This document shows positions 27,405-36,946 of a DNA stretch of 64,000 bases, piece after piece. The DNA is from an uncultured Flavobacteriaceae bacterium (lineage in GTDB: Bacteria; Bacteroidota; Bacteroidia; Flavobacteriales; Flavobacteriaceae): positions 62,001-126,000 of the forward strand of contig CANLVG010000009.1 of the NCBI GenBank assembly GCA_947494565.1. The letters are read 5' to 3'. The number at the start of each line of letters is the position of its first letter. Positions within the stretch are counted from its first letter, which is position 1. The notes beneath the pieces were generated by a model, which was not told where the DNA came from, ran no database searches, and saw only the letters and a program-made list of their open reading frames with translations. A program made the position numbers and the translations under genes.

Positions 27405-28628
27405 TTATCGCTTTGCCGTAAGTTCGCAAATTTTGACGATAACATCAACTGCCTTTTGCATACTTTCAACGGGCACATACTCATACTTACCGTGAAAATT
27501 ATGGCCGCCAGCAAAAATGTTTGGACATGGCAGGCCCATAAAACTTAGTTGTGAACCGTCGGTTCCACCCCGGATCGGTTTGATGATCGGTTCGATTTCC
27601 AATGACTCCATAGCCTCCTTAGCTATCTCAACGATATGAAATACGGGTTCTATCTTTTCCCGCATGTTGAAGTATTGATCCTTCAGTTCCATGGAAATGC
27701 AATCTCCATAAGTGGCATTCAGTTTGGTGACGATATCTTGTAACAGCTTTTTTCTCCGCTCGAACTGGGTCGCGCCGTGGTCTCTTACGATCAGTTCGAA
27801 TTCGGCATGTTCAATGTCTCCTTTCATGCTGTGGATATGAAAAAATCCTTCCCGGCCCGAGGTATGCTGTGGCGTTTCTTCTGGAGGAAGTATAGACATG
27901 AATTCATTGGCAATGCTCACTGCATTGATCATCTTGTTCTTGGCATAGCCCGGGTGAACGCTTTTTCCTTTTATGATTACTTTGGCCCCAGCGGCATTGA
28001 AGTTTTCGTACTCCAATTCGCCTACTTGACTGCCATCCATAGTATACGCCCATTGTGCGCCAAATTGTTCAACATCGAATTTATGGGCTCCTCTACCGAT
28101 TTCTTCGTCAGGAGTGAAGCCTATCCGAATTTTGCCATGTTTGATTTCAGGATGTTTGATGAGGTATTCCATTGCGGTTATGATTTCGGCGATACCGGCT
28201 TTATCATCGGCGCCAAGCAAGGTTGTACCGTCTGTTGTAATCAGTGTTTGTCCCTCATAGAGTAACAGATCTTCAAAATAATAGGGTGATAACACGATCT
28301 TTTTTTCCCTGTTCAAAATGATATCACCGCCATCGTAGTTTTCAACTATTTTCGGAGTGACATTCGTTCCCGAGAAATCTGGCGTGGTGTCAAAATGGGA
28401 AATGAAGCCGATGGTCGGAACAGCTTTTTCGGTAGTACTGGGTAAGGTAGCCATGATATAGGCATTGTCGTCAATGGTTACTTCCTTCATGCCGATTTCC
28501 TTCAGTTCCTCCACTAGCTTATAGGCGAGGTCCCATTGTTTTTCAGTACTCGGTGTGGTATCGGAACTCGGATCACTTTGTGTATCGATTTTCACGTAAC
28601 GTAAAAACCGGTCCATTAACTGCTGCAT
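27405..28628 (-). CDS. pepT: Peptidase T (tripeptidase)
   Basis: A 407-residue M20 aminotripeptidase. The zinc-site motifs are visible: SHFDTTPD near residue 80, [10 protein letters not shown] near 138 with the bridging Asp, [14 protein letters not shown] near 175 with the catalytic Glu, and a late [25 protein letters not shown] with the final His ligand (split by family spacing). No signal peptide: cytoplasmic. It removes N-terminal residues from tripeptides. Confidence 0.95.
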   Translation of the reverse strand: MQQLMDRFLRYVKIDTQSDPSSDTTPSTEKQWDLAYKLVEELKEIGMKEVTIDDNAYIMATLPSTTEKAVPTIGFISHFDTTPDFSGTNVTPKIVENYDGGDIILNREKKIVLSPYYFEDLLLYEGQTLITTDGTTLLGADDKAGIAEIITAMEYLIKHPEIKHGKIRIGFTPDEEIGRGAHKFDVEQFGAQWAYTMDGSQVGELEYENFNAAGAKVIIKGKSVHPGYAKNKMINAVSIANEFMSILPPEETPQHTSGREGFFHIHSMKGDIEHAEFELIVRDHGATQFERRKKLLQDIVTKLNATYGDCISMELKDQYFNMREKIEPVFHIVEIAKEAMESLEIEPIIKPIRGGTDGSQLSFMGLPCPNIFAGGHNFHGKYEYVPVESMQKAVDVIVKICELTAKR

Positions 28629-28687
28629 TTGTATAATTTTTAGTTGAAAAAACTGTTATTATCAAACAAGTATACGAATCTATTGTG

Positions 28688-29131
28688 ATGTATCTAAGAG
28701 CTTTTATATCGGTTTTTACTTTTTTATGTAGCGTGCCAATGGCAAACGCTCAAGAGTGTACTCTTGATATTGGGGGAAAGAATACCGAAACCCTCATCAA
28801 GGTCTTTCAGCTCAACGACACCCAAATTGCACAAATGGAAACCTGGAGTGCTGAATTAACGATTCAAAACAAGGAGACCGAAGATGCCATTCAAAAACTA
28901 TTTGATTCACATCCGCAAAGTAGTCACGAAGAGCTCCTGACATTAGCGAATAAATACAAAGCCCTACAGCAAAAAATAGTGGATGCTTCTTGGGAGGCCG
29001 ATAAAAAGTTACTTACCGTCTTCAATGATAAACAGTACGAACGGTATTTGCAACTTTGTATGGAAGCGGTAAGAAGACCTATAAAAGTAGTACCGACAGG
29101 TGTTAGGGACAGTATCGTGGATCCAGAATAA
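28688..29131 (+). CDS. Small exported hypothetical protein
   Basis: A 147-residue protein with a signal peptide (MYLRAFISVFTFLCSVPMAN, cleavage near ANAQ). The mature part is predicted to be helical, with two cysteines near positions 23 and 127. The pattern of alternating Lys/Glu helices resembles Spy/CpxP-like periplasmic proteins of Bacteroidota, but I cannot assign it. A GTG immediately upstream (28685) is a possible start; the ATG is preferred. It stands alone between pepT and pyrD. Confidence 0.7.
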   Translation: MYLRAFISVFTFLCSVPMANAQECTLDIGGKNTETLIKVFQLNDTQIAQMETWSAELTIQNKETEDAIQKLFDSHPQSSHEELLTLANKYKALQQKIVDASWEADKKLLTVFNDKQYERYLQLCMEAVRRPIKVVPTGVRDSIVDPE

Positions 29132-29221
29132 TTGTCAACCGAAATCTGTTGATAAAATACGCTCAGCTAGGAAGTTTACTGCACCTCAGTTCGTATTTTT
29201 ACCAAAATCCTCCTAAAATTC

Positions 29222-30262
29222 ATGTATAAATTTTTCGTTCGGCCGTTGCTGTTTCTGCTTGATGCTGAAAACGCCCATTATTTTACTTTTTCACTCGTTC
29301 GCACGCTTTCTAAAATCGGTTTTTCTGGCATATTCAGATCACTTTATACCATAAAGGATAAGCGTTTGGAAAGAGAAGTGTTCGGACTGAAATTCGATAA
29401 TCCGATAGGTTTGGCCGCTGGCTTTGACAAAGATGCCAAACTTTATAATGAACTGTCGGATTTTGGTTTTGGTTTTGTTGAAATCGGAACCCTGACGCCC
29501 AAACCGCAAGCGGGTAACCCTAAGCCTCGCTTATTTCGGCTAAAGGCCGATCAGGCCATTATCAATCGAATGGGCTTTAATAATTCAGGGGTTTTCGATG
29601 CAGTGGAACGATTGAAAAAACAGCATCGTGTATTGATTGGCGGTAATATCGGCAAGAACAAAGTAACCCCCAATGCAGATGCTGTCAAGGACTATCTTAT
29701 TTGTTTGGACGCGCTTTTTGATCATGTGGACTATTTTGCCGTAAATGTTAGTTCGCCCAATACGCCAGGATTGCGAGAATTGCAAGATAAAGAACCCTTG
29801 ACCGACCTACTGAAAGAACTCAAAAAGGAGAATAAGAAGTATGCGACCAAGAAGGGTGTCAAAGAGAAACCCATTCTTTTGAAAATTGCACCTGACCTGA
29901 GCGATAACCAATTACTTGATATCATAGCCATTGTTGCGGATACGAAAATCAGCGGTGTAATTGCTACAAATACCACTATTGAACGTAAGAATTTGAAATC
30001 GGATTTGATCTTTAGTGAGGAAAAAGGAGGGCTTAGTGGGAAACCTCTGGTGAATAGGAGTACCGAAGTGATTCGGTTCTTGGCCGAAAAAAGTGGCAAG
30101 TCCTTTCCGATTATTGGAGTGGGAGGTATACATTCACCTGAGGATGCCCTAGCAAAACTTGATGCCGGAGCCGATCTGGTACAACTGTATACCGGATTTA
30201 TATATGAAGGTCCGTCATTAGTGCGGAAAATCAACAAGGCCTTGTTGAAGCCCCTTGTATAA
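29222..30262 (+). CDS. pyrD: Dihydroorotate dehydrogenase, quinone-dependent (class 2)
   Basis: A 346-residue class 2 PyrD that oxidises dihydroorotate to orotate in pyrimidine synthesis and passes electrons to quinone. The N-terminal membrane-binding helix pair is present (residues 1-45). Core motifs are [39 protein letters not shown], the catalytic Ser in [15 protein letters not shown] and the FMN site IIGVGGI. It is monocistronic. Confidence 0.95.
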   Translation: MYKFFVRPLLFLLDAENAHYFTFSLVRTLSKIGFSGIFRSLYTIKDKRLEREVFGLKFDNPIGLAAGFDKDAKLYNELSDFGFGFVEIGTLTPKPQAGNPKPRLFRLKADQAIINRMGFNNSGVFDAVERLKKQHRVLIGGNIGKNKVTPNADAVKDYLICLDALFDHVDYFAVNVSSPNTPGLRELQDKEPLTDLLKELKKENKKYATKKGVKEKPILLKIAPDLSDNQLLDIIAIVADTKISGVIATNTTIERKNLKSDLIFSEEKGGLSGKPLVNRSTEVIRFLAEKSGKSFPIIGVGGIHSPEDALAKLDAGADLVQLYTGFIYEGPSLVRKINKALLKPLV

Positions 30263-30311
30263 TCTTTTCTCGAGAATTCAGATTTCCTTTAGAATACCGG
30301 GTGGTTTCCGG

Positions 30312-30734
30312 CTACTTGGTCCAATAGTCGATGACCAAAACATCATCTAAATGTGGTCCGAGAACTTCGCCAAAAGCCTTATGGTCAGGATGAGGCAAAT
30401 ATGTCGCACGATCTTCCTCACTTTTGAAGGTTAAAAAGAAGCAGTGCGTAAATCCCTTTTCGAGGCCTTCTGGGCTGTTATTCAATCCCCATTCGTATCC
30501 AGCAATCTCCGGAATTTTAGTCGGCAGGGCTGAAAATGCATCTTGAACTTTGGCAATATCGGTTTCAGAAGTACTGTCTTTGAACTTGAAAAGTACAACA
30601 TGCCTTAAAACGCTATCATTTTCCATGGTTGTTTGTGGTATATTTTGTCCGACGGTCGAATCCTGATGGTTAGCAATAAAGCTTAGGGATACACATGCCA
30701 TCAAGAGCAAGGGAAAAAGGTATTTCATTTTCAT
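30312..30734 (-). CDS. Dabb family (stress-responsive alpha/beta barrel) protein, exported
   Basis: A 140-residue protein with a signal peptide (about 1-21) and a single Dabb domain from residue 40 on: LRHVVLFKFKDSTSETDI, GYEWGLNNSPEGLEKGFTHC and DHKAFGEVLGPHLDDVLVIDYW. Dabb domains form dimeric ferredoxin-like barrels; some are enzymes and many are uncharacterised. Export is unusual for the family but is seen in Bacteroidota. It converges on pyrD. Confidence 0.87.
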   Translation of the reverse strand: MKMKYLFPLLLMACVSLSFIANHQDSTVGQNIPQTTMENDSVLRHVVLFKFKDSTSETDIAKVQDAFSALPTKIPEIAGYEWGLNNSPEGLEKGFTHCFFLTFKSEEDRATYLPHPDHKAFGEVLGPHLDDVLVIDYWTK

Positions 30735-30818
30735 AAGACGTTATTTTCCGGTAAGATATAAAAAATGAGGTTGGCAGCCACGGAATTTGTATTTTTCCGA
30801 CCCTAACGATTTTTAGAG

Positions 30819-31445
30819 TTGAATTACGAAATCCTCTTTGCTTTTATGGGCGCAACGGCAGCCCTTGCCATTTCTCCAGGCCCTGACAATATCTACGTGT
30901 TGATGCAGAGCATTACGAACGGTAAAAAGTACGGGTTAGCTACCGTTGCTGGGCTGATCTCCGGTTGTATTGTACACACATCTCTCTTGGCATTTGGAGT
31001 TTCTGCAGTGATCAAAAGAAACGAGAACCTTTTTTTTATAATCAAGGTGTTCGGAGCGATCTACCTTTTGTACTTGGCCTATCAGGTAGCGATCAGTACT
31101 AGCGCTATTGATGTTTCTCAGGGACGAGCAGAGAAGAAGAAAGTGGGTCAATTGTTCCGTCAAGGATTTATAATGAATGTCTTGAACCCCAAGGTGACGA
31201 TTTTCTTCCTGGCCTTTTTTCCGGGATTCCTCTTTAGTAGCGAAATGAGTACGGTACTCCAGTTTTATATTTTGGGCATCTTGTTCATGGTCGTGTCTGC
31301 GATTATTTTTAGTTTGATTGCCGTGCTTTCCGGTATGATTTCTGAATACCTACTGAAAAATGCAAAGGTTGGACTGTATTTAAAGTGGATGCAAATCGTG
31401 GTTTTTGTCGGTATTGCGATCTACCTATTGCTTTCGGATAAATAG
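30819..31445 (+). CDS. LysE family amino-acid exporter, TTG start
   Basis: A 208-residue membrane protein with six helices and the LysE/RhtB motif ISPGPDNIYVLMQSITNG near residue 20, followed by NVLNPKVTIFFLAFFPGF near 128. It exports amino acids or related compounds. An in-frame stop lies just five codons upstream (30804-30806), and no ATG precedes the conserved N-terminus, so TTG at 30819 is the start. It is followed closely by the HMG-CoA lyase gene. Confidence 0.9.
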   Translation: MNYEILFAFMGATAALAISPGPDNIYVLMQSITNGKKYGLATVAGLISGCIVHTSLLAFGVSAVIKRNENLFFIIKVFGAIYLLYLAYQVAISTSAIDVSQGRAEKKKVGQLFRQGFIMNVLNPKVTIFFLAFFPGFLFSSEMSTVLQFYILGILFMVVSAIIFSLIAVLSGMISEYLLKNAKVGLYLKWMQIVVFVGIAIYLLLSDK

Positions 31446-31480
31446 TGCTAATTTTACGAACGTAATCAATCTTCCTGACC

Positions 31481-32344
31481 TTGGAAAATGTCAAAATCAT
31501 CGAATGTCCGCGCGATGCCATGCAGGGTATTAAGCCTTTTATTCCCACAGAAGATAAGGTGCGCTATATTCAATCACTATTAGGATGTGGTTTTGACACT
31601 CTGGATTTCGGGAGCTTTGTTTCCCCAAAGGCCATTCCACAAATGGTGGATACGGCTGAAGTTTTGGCCCAATTGGACCTTTCCGAAACGTCAAGTAAAT
31701 TATTGGCGATCGTAGCCAACGTGCGCGGGGCAAACGATGCCGTTCAGTACGAAGCGATCGATTATTTGGGGTTTCCTTTCTCCATTTCCGAAAATTTTCA
31801 GATGCGGAATACGCATAAGACCATCGCACAATCTATAGAGACTTTACAAGAGCTCTTTCAGATTGCCGATGCCTCGGGAAAAGAGGTGGTTACCTATATT
31901 TCAATGGGGTTCGGCAATCCCTACGGCGATCCATGGAGCGTGGAAGTAGTAGGAGAATGGACCGAAAAATTGGCGCATATGGGTGCTCGTATTCTTTCGC
32001 TTTCCGATACGGTCGGTACCTCTACCCCTGAAGTCATTGACTATCTATTTTCGAATTTAATTCCGAAATACCCAGAAATCGAATTTGGAGCCCATTTGCA
32101 TACAACGCCTACGAAATGGCATGAGAAAGTAGATGCTGCCTTCAAGGCTGGCTGTAGAAGGTTTGATGGTGCTGTGCAGGGTTTTGGTGGGTGCCCTATG
32201 GCAAAAGATGAACTCACCGGAAATATGCCTACCGAAAAAATGCTGTCCTACTTCAATGCTGAGAAGGTGGATTCGGGAGTCAACTGGCTGGTTTTTGAGG
32301 CCGCTTATAATAAGGCTTCGGAGTTGTTCGCTACCTATCATTAG
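31481..32344 (+). CDS. mvaB: Hydroxymethylglutaryl-CoA lyase, TTG start
   Basis: A 287-residue TIM-barrel aldolase that splits HMG-CoA into acetyl-CoA and acetoacetate, the last step of leucine breakdown. Motifs are KIIECPRDAMQGI at the N-terminus, FGSFVSPKAIPQM, FGAHLHTTP with metal His ligands, and FGGCPMAKDELTGNMPTE with the catalytic Cys. The start must be TTG, since an in-frame stop lies at 31463 and no ATG fits. It overlaps the end of the convergent small Cys gene by 4 nt. It may share a transcript with lysE. Confidence 0.93.
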   Translation: MENVKIIECPRDAMQGIKPFIPTEDKVRYIQSLLGCGFDTLDFGSFVSPKAIPQMVDTAEVLAQLDLSETSSKLLAIVANVRGANDAVQYEAIDYLGFPFSISENFQMRNTHKTIAQSIETLQELFQIADASGKEVVTYISMGFGNPYGDPWSVEVVGEWTEKLAHMGARILSLSDTVGTSTPEVIDYLFSNLIPKYPEIEFGAHLHTTPTKWHEKVDAAFKAGCRRFDGAVQGFGGCPMAKDELTGNMPTEKMLSYFNAEKVDSGVNWLVFEAAYNKASELFATYH

Positions 32345-32700
32345 CTGTTGTCGACTAGCCCTCCTAAATAGTTGTCTAGGTTCATTTGAAACAGAGTGCC
32401 TTCCACCAAGTCTTGGACGGCTTCTAATTCCTTTGCGTTCATTGCAAAGCTGATTTGCGGAGCCGGTGAATCGACCAAAAGTGCCTTACAAGATTCATTA
32501 TGAGCGCAGTTCTTGCAAAGCGAGCTATTTTCCTTGGTATATTTTATATTATCCGAAAAGCGAATTAGTTCTTCCTTTGAAAGTAGTAATCCAGTATCTC
32601 GGAATACGATTTGAACTTTTGTGACGGTATGGCGCAGATTTCCTTTCCATTGAAATGCAAAACCAAAATCGTTGTGGTAAATGGGGTGTATATCTTTCAT
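32341..32700 (-). CDS. Small Cys-motif protein of the iron operon (paralog of the gene at 41214)
   Basis: A 119-residue soluble protein of unknown function. A central cluster reads CKNCAHNESCK near residues 62-72, a possible zinc or iron-sulfur knuckle, between two structured halves: DFGFAFQWKGN...KVQIVFRDTGLLLSKEEL and ISFAMNAKELEAVQDLVEGTLFQMNLDNYL. The same plan, including the late pattern EAxxxxxEDLxxGTxFxLNxD, recurs in the protein at 41214-41552. It is the last gene of the leftward heme operon, 26 nt after the PepSY reductase. It may belong to a flavobacterial DUF, but I could not name one. Confidence 0.8.
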   Translation of the reverse strand: MKDIHPIYHNDFGFAFQWKGNLRHTVTKVQIVFRDTGLLLSKEELIRFSDNIKYTKENSSLCKNCAHNESCKALLVDSPAPQISFAMNAKELEAVQDLVEGTLFQMNLDNYLGGLVDNS

Positions 32701-32726
32701 AGTAATATTCTTATATGAAGACCATC

Positions 32727-34922
32727 TTAGTAACAGTCCATTTTTAGTTGTTCCCTATGTTCGTAGATGCTTAGGGGTGTATTCAGTTTTTCTGCCGTTA
32801 TCGATTCCAATTCCCTTAAAACTGCTTTTTGCATATTCAACGAACCGCATATGTAGATGCTGCCACCGTCGCGTAAGAGGTTTGAGATCAGTTCGGGATT
32901 TCTTTTGACGAGGTCTTGAACGTAGTTGCATTTGTCTTCCCTTGAGTAGGCGATTTGAATATCGGTTAATTTTTTTCTTTTAGTGACTCTCGACAATATC
33001 CCTTCATATAGTGCTAAGGATTTTCTTTTTCGCAGCCCCAAAAACAAATATGTTTCCACTTTTCGACGGTTCTCATGCAGCATGCCTAAGAATGGAGCTA
33101 TACCTGTTCCGTTTGCAATGAGCAACACAGGTTGGTTGTTTTTTGGAAAATGGAAACCGATATTCTCTTCAATCAGTACTTTCATGGTTTCCCCGAGTTC
33201 AAGTTCACTTAGTAGGGGCGAACAAACACCATGCGCATGTTTTTTGACACTTAGAAGGATGTCGTTTTCCATTTTGGCAATTGAATACTGTCGCTTAATA
33301 CCATCGTCAGGTACAATTCCGGCCAAATCCCCTGATTGAAAACTGGCTTTTCTATGAGGTCGCAGGCGTATCAAAAAAGTACTGTCATCGTTTAGAGCTG
33401 TACGTTCTACAACCGTGAATGGCTTGGCCACGGAGACTTTTTGCCGTTTTCTAGAAATTTGAATCGCAATAGGGGTTTTGGTTTCCGCGGTCCATTGATG
33501 TACCCAGTCTTGAAAAACACGGTCGTTTTGGTTATTGATTTTATGAATTGGCAGTACCCTTTCAAACCCGTCGGTTTTTTCCAATAACCCATCAACGGCG
33601 ATGGCAAAAGCGCAATAATCGGGGTAAAGTAATGAACCAAACCCGACCACGGCGAACTTTATCGTATGTCGTGTTTTAAGTTGCTTAAGTAGGGTAGCAA
33701 AGTTTCTTGCATTGGTTGGGGCATCGCCCTCCCCGTAAGTAGAGGTCAATATAATGAAGTGTTCCGCTTTTTCATAGGTGGAAAATCGATTCAGCTCGGT
33801 TATGAAAACTGATTTCCCGGCATGGGTCAACGCTGAGGAGAGTTGTTTGGCATAGCGAAAGGTGTTACCTGTTTCAGAACCCACTAAGACGATATGACTT
33901 GCCTCGTCTTTATCGGCCATAACCAAGTTGGATTTTACACTCCTTCTGCGTTTTATCCACATGACCAAGCCAGAATACACGAAAAACAGAATAGAAATAC
34001 TGGCTGATAAGAGCACCAGTGCCCATAGTACCGAACCCTGACCGGTATGCAGGAAGAGGCTCCATCTGCTGGCCAAGGCGGTAAACGGGTAGTTGACCTC
34101 ACTTAGAATTTGACCTGTATATTGATCTACATACACTTCTTTATCTTTAAGAGTAACCTCAAAATAATCTTCGGGCATTTCGGAAAACGGAAAATTGACA
34201 GACCTGACCTCGGATAGCTTGAGCTCTGTGAAGATTTGTAGTTCATACGGCATCACATCGGGATTGATTGCCGAATTTGGCTCAAGCATTTGATGCGTTC
34301 GTTCGGTATTTGGAATAAACGAAAACTTCTCGGCCGAAAGATAGACGCCTGTTGCCGCTACAAGAATAATCGGTGCCAAGAACAAGCGTCCTAAAATGAC
34401 ATGGTACCGCAGTTCAAAATAGTCTTTTTGAACCCTCGAAAAGAGCTTTTGCACCCCACCTTGTCTTTTGATGATCAATACCAAACCGGTAACGGCAATA
34501 AGGCAAAGTAAAAAAGACACCAACCCTACAAAAAAACGACCGATGCCTTTAAGGAATAGCGACCGGTGTAAATTGGTGGTAAATTGAAAAAGGGACGCCT
34601 GAGGGGTAGGTTCGCCTAATTTTTCGCCGGTTTTCGGGTGCACGAAAATGGTTTCACTGTCTCCGTTTGAGATCACTACCGAAGCGATAAGAAAGTCGTT
34701 ATGATCCACCTCTAGAGATAAGACTTCGTCATAATGGTTCTCCAGGGCTTCAATGGTTTCGGATAAGGTAATGCCTGAAATAGCAATAGGCTTATAGGGC
34801 TTTGAGGCACTAATGATAGGTTCAAAAGCCAGAATGGCACCAGTAACGGATGCAAGCACTAAAAAAAGAGCGGAAGTAAGTGCCAATACCAAATGACTAT
34901 ACCTCCAAATAGAGACGGTCAT
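32727..34922 (-). CDS. PepSY-domain membrane flavoprotein reductase
   Basis: A 731-residue fusion. Four membrane helices and a PepSY-type periplasmic region fill residues 1-340 (HxGQG and LFxHTG-like His segments are visible, for example SLFLHTGQGSVLW). A flavodoxin domain follows at about 350-490 (VGSETGNTFRYA, STYGEGDAPTN), then a FAD/NADP ferredoxin-reductase part (SGDLAGIVPDDGIKRQYSIA, IANGTGIAPFLGML, YICGSLNMQKAVLREL) to the end. Such proteins pass electrons across the inner membrane and are thought to reduce ferric iron or heme. It is in the heme-uptake operon, which supports that role. Confidence 0.9.
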   Translation of the reverse strand: MTVSIWRYSHLVLALTSALFLVLASVTGAILAFEPIISASKPYKPIAISGITLSETIEALENHYDEVLSLEVDHNDFLIASVVISNGDSETIFVHPKTGEKLGEPTPQASLFQFTTNLHRSLFLKGIGRFFVGLVSFLLCLIAVTGLVLIIKRQGGVQKLFSRVQKDYFELRYHVILGRLFLAPIILVAATGVYLSAEKFSFIPNTERTHQMLEPNSAINPDVMPYELQIFTELKLSEVRSVNFPFSEMPEDYFEVTLKDKEVYVDQYTGQILSEVNYPFTALASRWSLFLHTGQGSVLWALVLLSASISILFFVYSGLVMWIKRRRSVKSNLVMADKDEASHIVLVGSETGNTFRYAKQLSSALTHAGKSVFITELNRFSTYEKAEHFIILTSTYGEGDAPTNARNFATLLKQLKTRHTIKFAVVGFGSLLYPDYCAFAIAVDGLLEKTDGFERVLPIHKINNQNDRVFQDWVHQWTAETKTPIAIQISRKRQKVSVAKPFTVVERTALNDDSTFLIRLRPHRKASFQSGDLAGIVPDDGIKRQYSIAKMENDILLSVKKHAHGVCSPLLSELELGETMKVLIEENIGFHFPKNNQPVLLIANGTGIAPFLGMLHENRRKVETYLFLGLRKRKSLALYEGILSRVTKRKKLTDIQIAYSREDKCNYVQDLVKRNPELISNLLRDGGSIYICGSLNMQKAVLRELESITAEKLNTPLSIYEHREQLKMDCY

Positions 34923-34931
34923 GACGTATGT

Positions 34932-35417
34932 TTATTGCGGAATCATGCGCACATAGCGAATAAAACCTTTGCCTTCTTTTTTTGACTTTAGATTTTCGGA
35001 GGTGAGCTCGAATTCAACATCATCCTTGTAGTACTCTTGATCTTCTACGGCAGATTCAAAACGTATCGTATACCCAGCATCGATTTTGTCCGCCGGAATT
35101 TTCAATACCGTCATTTTGCGTTGACCACCTGTTACTGTTTCGCCGACAATAGCATCGATATCGGGTCTTTTGATGCCGTATAGATGCTTCCACCACTCTT
35201 CGATATCGCGGTACCATTCATTGTCATCGCCCTGTACATATAGGGTTTCAATATAATCACCTTTCGTATCAAGTAACGATACGACGACATAGGCGCCTTC
35301 TCCGGTATAGTTGGTCAGTTGGATCATACATTTATAGTTGACCGTTTCGGGAGGGGTGACAAATCCAAAAACAAAGAGCATGCTTAGGACAAGCGCATTT
35401 TTTAAAAAAATCTTCAT
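34932..35417 (-). CDS. DUF2271-type exported protein
   Basis: A 161-residue protein with a signal peptide (MKIFLKNALVLSMLFVFGF). The mature part matches by eye the DUF2271 family, with VNYKCMIQLTNYTGEGAYVV, WYRDIEEWWKHLYG and KIPADKIDAGYTIRFE; this fold is often paired with PepSY flavoproteins. An earlier ATG at 35426 is also possible. It is 9 nt from the PepSY gene and 28 nt or so after the ankyrin gene, so it is in the operon. Role in iron or heme handling is inferred. Confidence 0.85.
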   Translation of the reverse strand: MKIFLKNALVLSMLFVFGFVTPPETVNYKCMIQLTNYTGEGAYVVVSLLDTKGDYIETLYVQGDDNEWYRDIEEWWKHLYGIKRPDIDAIVGETVTGGQRKMTVLKIPADKIDAGYTIRFESAVEDQEYYKDDVEFELTSENLKSKKEGKGFIRYVRMIPQ

Positions 35418-35445
35418 GATATACATTACCTATTTAGTCGATTTA

Positions 35446-36939
35446 CTATTTTAAAAAATCTAAGCTGGACAGTTGACCTTTGAGTTTTTCGTTTTCACTG
35501 ACCAGATCATATACCGATTCCTCAAAATCCGTTTGTATTGTAGAATCTGCGCCTTGGTCAACAAGATGCTTCAAAATGTCGGTAGAAGTGGAACTCATCG
35601 CCGCAAGATGTAAGGCCGTATTACCGTCGTTATTTTTATGATTGATATCGATATCAAATGCCTTCAATCTTTTTAAAAGTGAAAGGTTGTTTTCCTTGGC
35701 CGCCAGATGTAAAATTGTATTTCCATTTTCTTGTACTTCTTTTACATCCAATCCCTTAGCCTGTAGTAAGCTCAATTTTGTTTCGAATACCTTCGGCTTT
35801 TTCTGATCGAAGGTGTTCAGCACAGCATGAGCCAGGGTGTTCCCTTTTTTGTCTTTGGTTTTGATATCGGCTCCTTGTTCCAGAAGGAACTTAACGACTT
35901 CAGGATTATTGCGATTTACGGCCATCATAAGCGCTGAGCGACCATTTTCATCCTTAGCATTGAAATCTGTGACATAGTCGGCTAAAAAGGTGACGACTTC
36001 CAAAGAATTATGGTTTGCTGCGTTCATAAAAGGGGATACACCATCAGCGTCTTTCTGTGAGACATCGACACCTTTCTCAATGAAGTACTTAAAAATAGAA
36101 AGGTCCTCACTCTTTTTGGCAATAGCGTGTAAAGGGTTTCTTCCTTCGGAATCGGTGTCGTTGGCTTTGAGCCCTAATCCCTCTAGATAGATATAGGTTT
36201 CCAAGGAATTCTGGAAATTCCTGGTGCCTTGGCTCGCCATAAGAATAGCATTACCTCCATTTTTATTCTTAGTGTTAAAGTCGATCCCCTTCGAAACTAA
36301 ATCCTTCAATAAAGAAATTTCACCCCCTTTTACGGCATAATGAAACAGTCCGTTACCGTAGTTGTCCTGGCTACTCAAAGAAATTCCCTTGTCGACAAAG
36401 TACTGAATCAATTCATAATTTTTAGCGAAGGGTGCGACCAAGAGAAGAGCATTGGCACCATTATGGTTTTTAGACTGAATATCGGCCTTGTTGGCCAATA
36501 GAAAGTCGTATAATGCTGGGTTCGTTTGACCGGTCACTGCAGCAAAATTCATTACCGAGTATCCATGACTATCTTCAATATTCGCTTTGGCCCCCTTCTC
36601 GACCAAATACTGCATCATTTCAAGATTGTTGCGGTAGGCCGCCCAAAATATATACGTTCTGCCGTCATGGGTCAATTTGTCCACTTCATTTCCTTCCTTG
36701 GACAAAAGATACTTTATGGTTGCGTTGTCCGTTTTTTCCATAAGCGCGTAACATACGGGGTCAAACATAGCGCTGGTGAGTGCTGTTATATCGTTTCCGT
36801 CTGTAATGTCTTTCTCGATATCCGCAATTGAGGGATTGGCTTGCCAGTAGGTTCGATCCAAAAAAATATTGTCCTGTCCAAAACCCAAGGAAACAAAAAG
36901 TAGCGCGAATAGAGCACTATAACTGTTGCTGATTTTCAT
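35446..36939 (-). CDS. Ankyrin-repeat protein, exported
   Basis: A 497-residue protein with a signal peptide (MKISNSYSALFALLFVSLGF, then GQ) and a solenoid of ankyrin repeats from about residue 60 to the end, each near 33 residues (for example DGRTYIFWAAYRNNLEMMQY, NGRSALMMAVNRNNPEVVKF, DGNTALHLAAMS). The frame is open upstream to 37125 but that would overlap DUF6607, and the ATG at 36939 starts the signal peptide. It lies 7 nt after DUF6607 in the operon. It probably binds other proteins in the periplasm; no enzyme domain is present. Confidence 0.88.
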   Translation of the reverse strand: MKISNSYSALFALLFVSLGFGQDNIFLDRTYWQANPSIADIEKDITDGNDITALTSAMFDPVCYALMEKTDNATIKYLLSKEGNEVDKLTHDGRTYIFWAAYRNNLEMMQYLVEKGAKANIEDSHGYSVMNFAAVTGQTNPALYDFLLANKADIQSKNHNGANALLLVAPFAKNYELIQYFVDKGISLSSQDNYGNGLFHYAVKGGEISLLKDLVSKGIDFNTKNKNGGNAILMASQGTRNFQNSLETYIYLEGLGLKANDTDSEGRNPLHAIAKKSEDLSIFKYFIEKGVDVSQKDADGVSPFMNAANHNSLEVVTFLADYVTDFNAKDENGRSALMMAVNRNNPEVVKFLLEQGADIKTKDKKGNTLAHAVLNTFDQKKPKVFETKLSLLQAKGLDVKEVQENGNTILHLAAKENNLSLLKRLKAFDIDINHKNNDGNTALHLAAMSSTSTDILKHLVDQGADSTIQTDFEESVYDLVSENEKLKGQLSSLDFLK

Positions 36940-36946
36940 GGTATCC

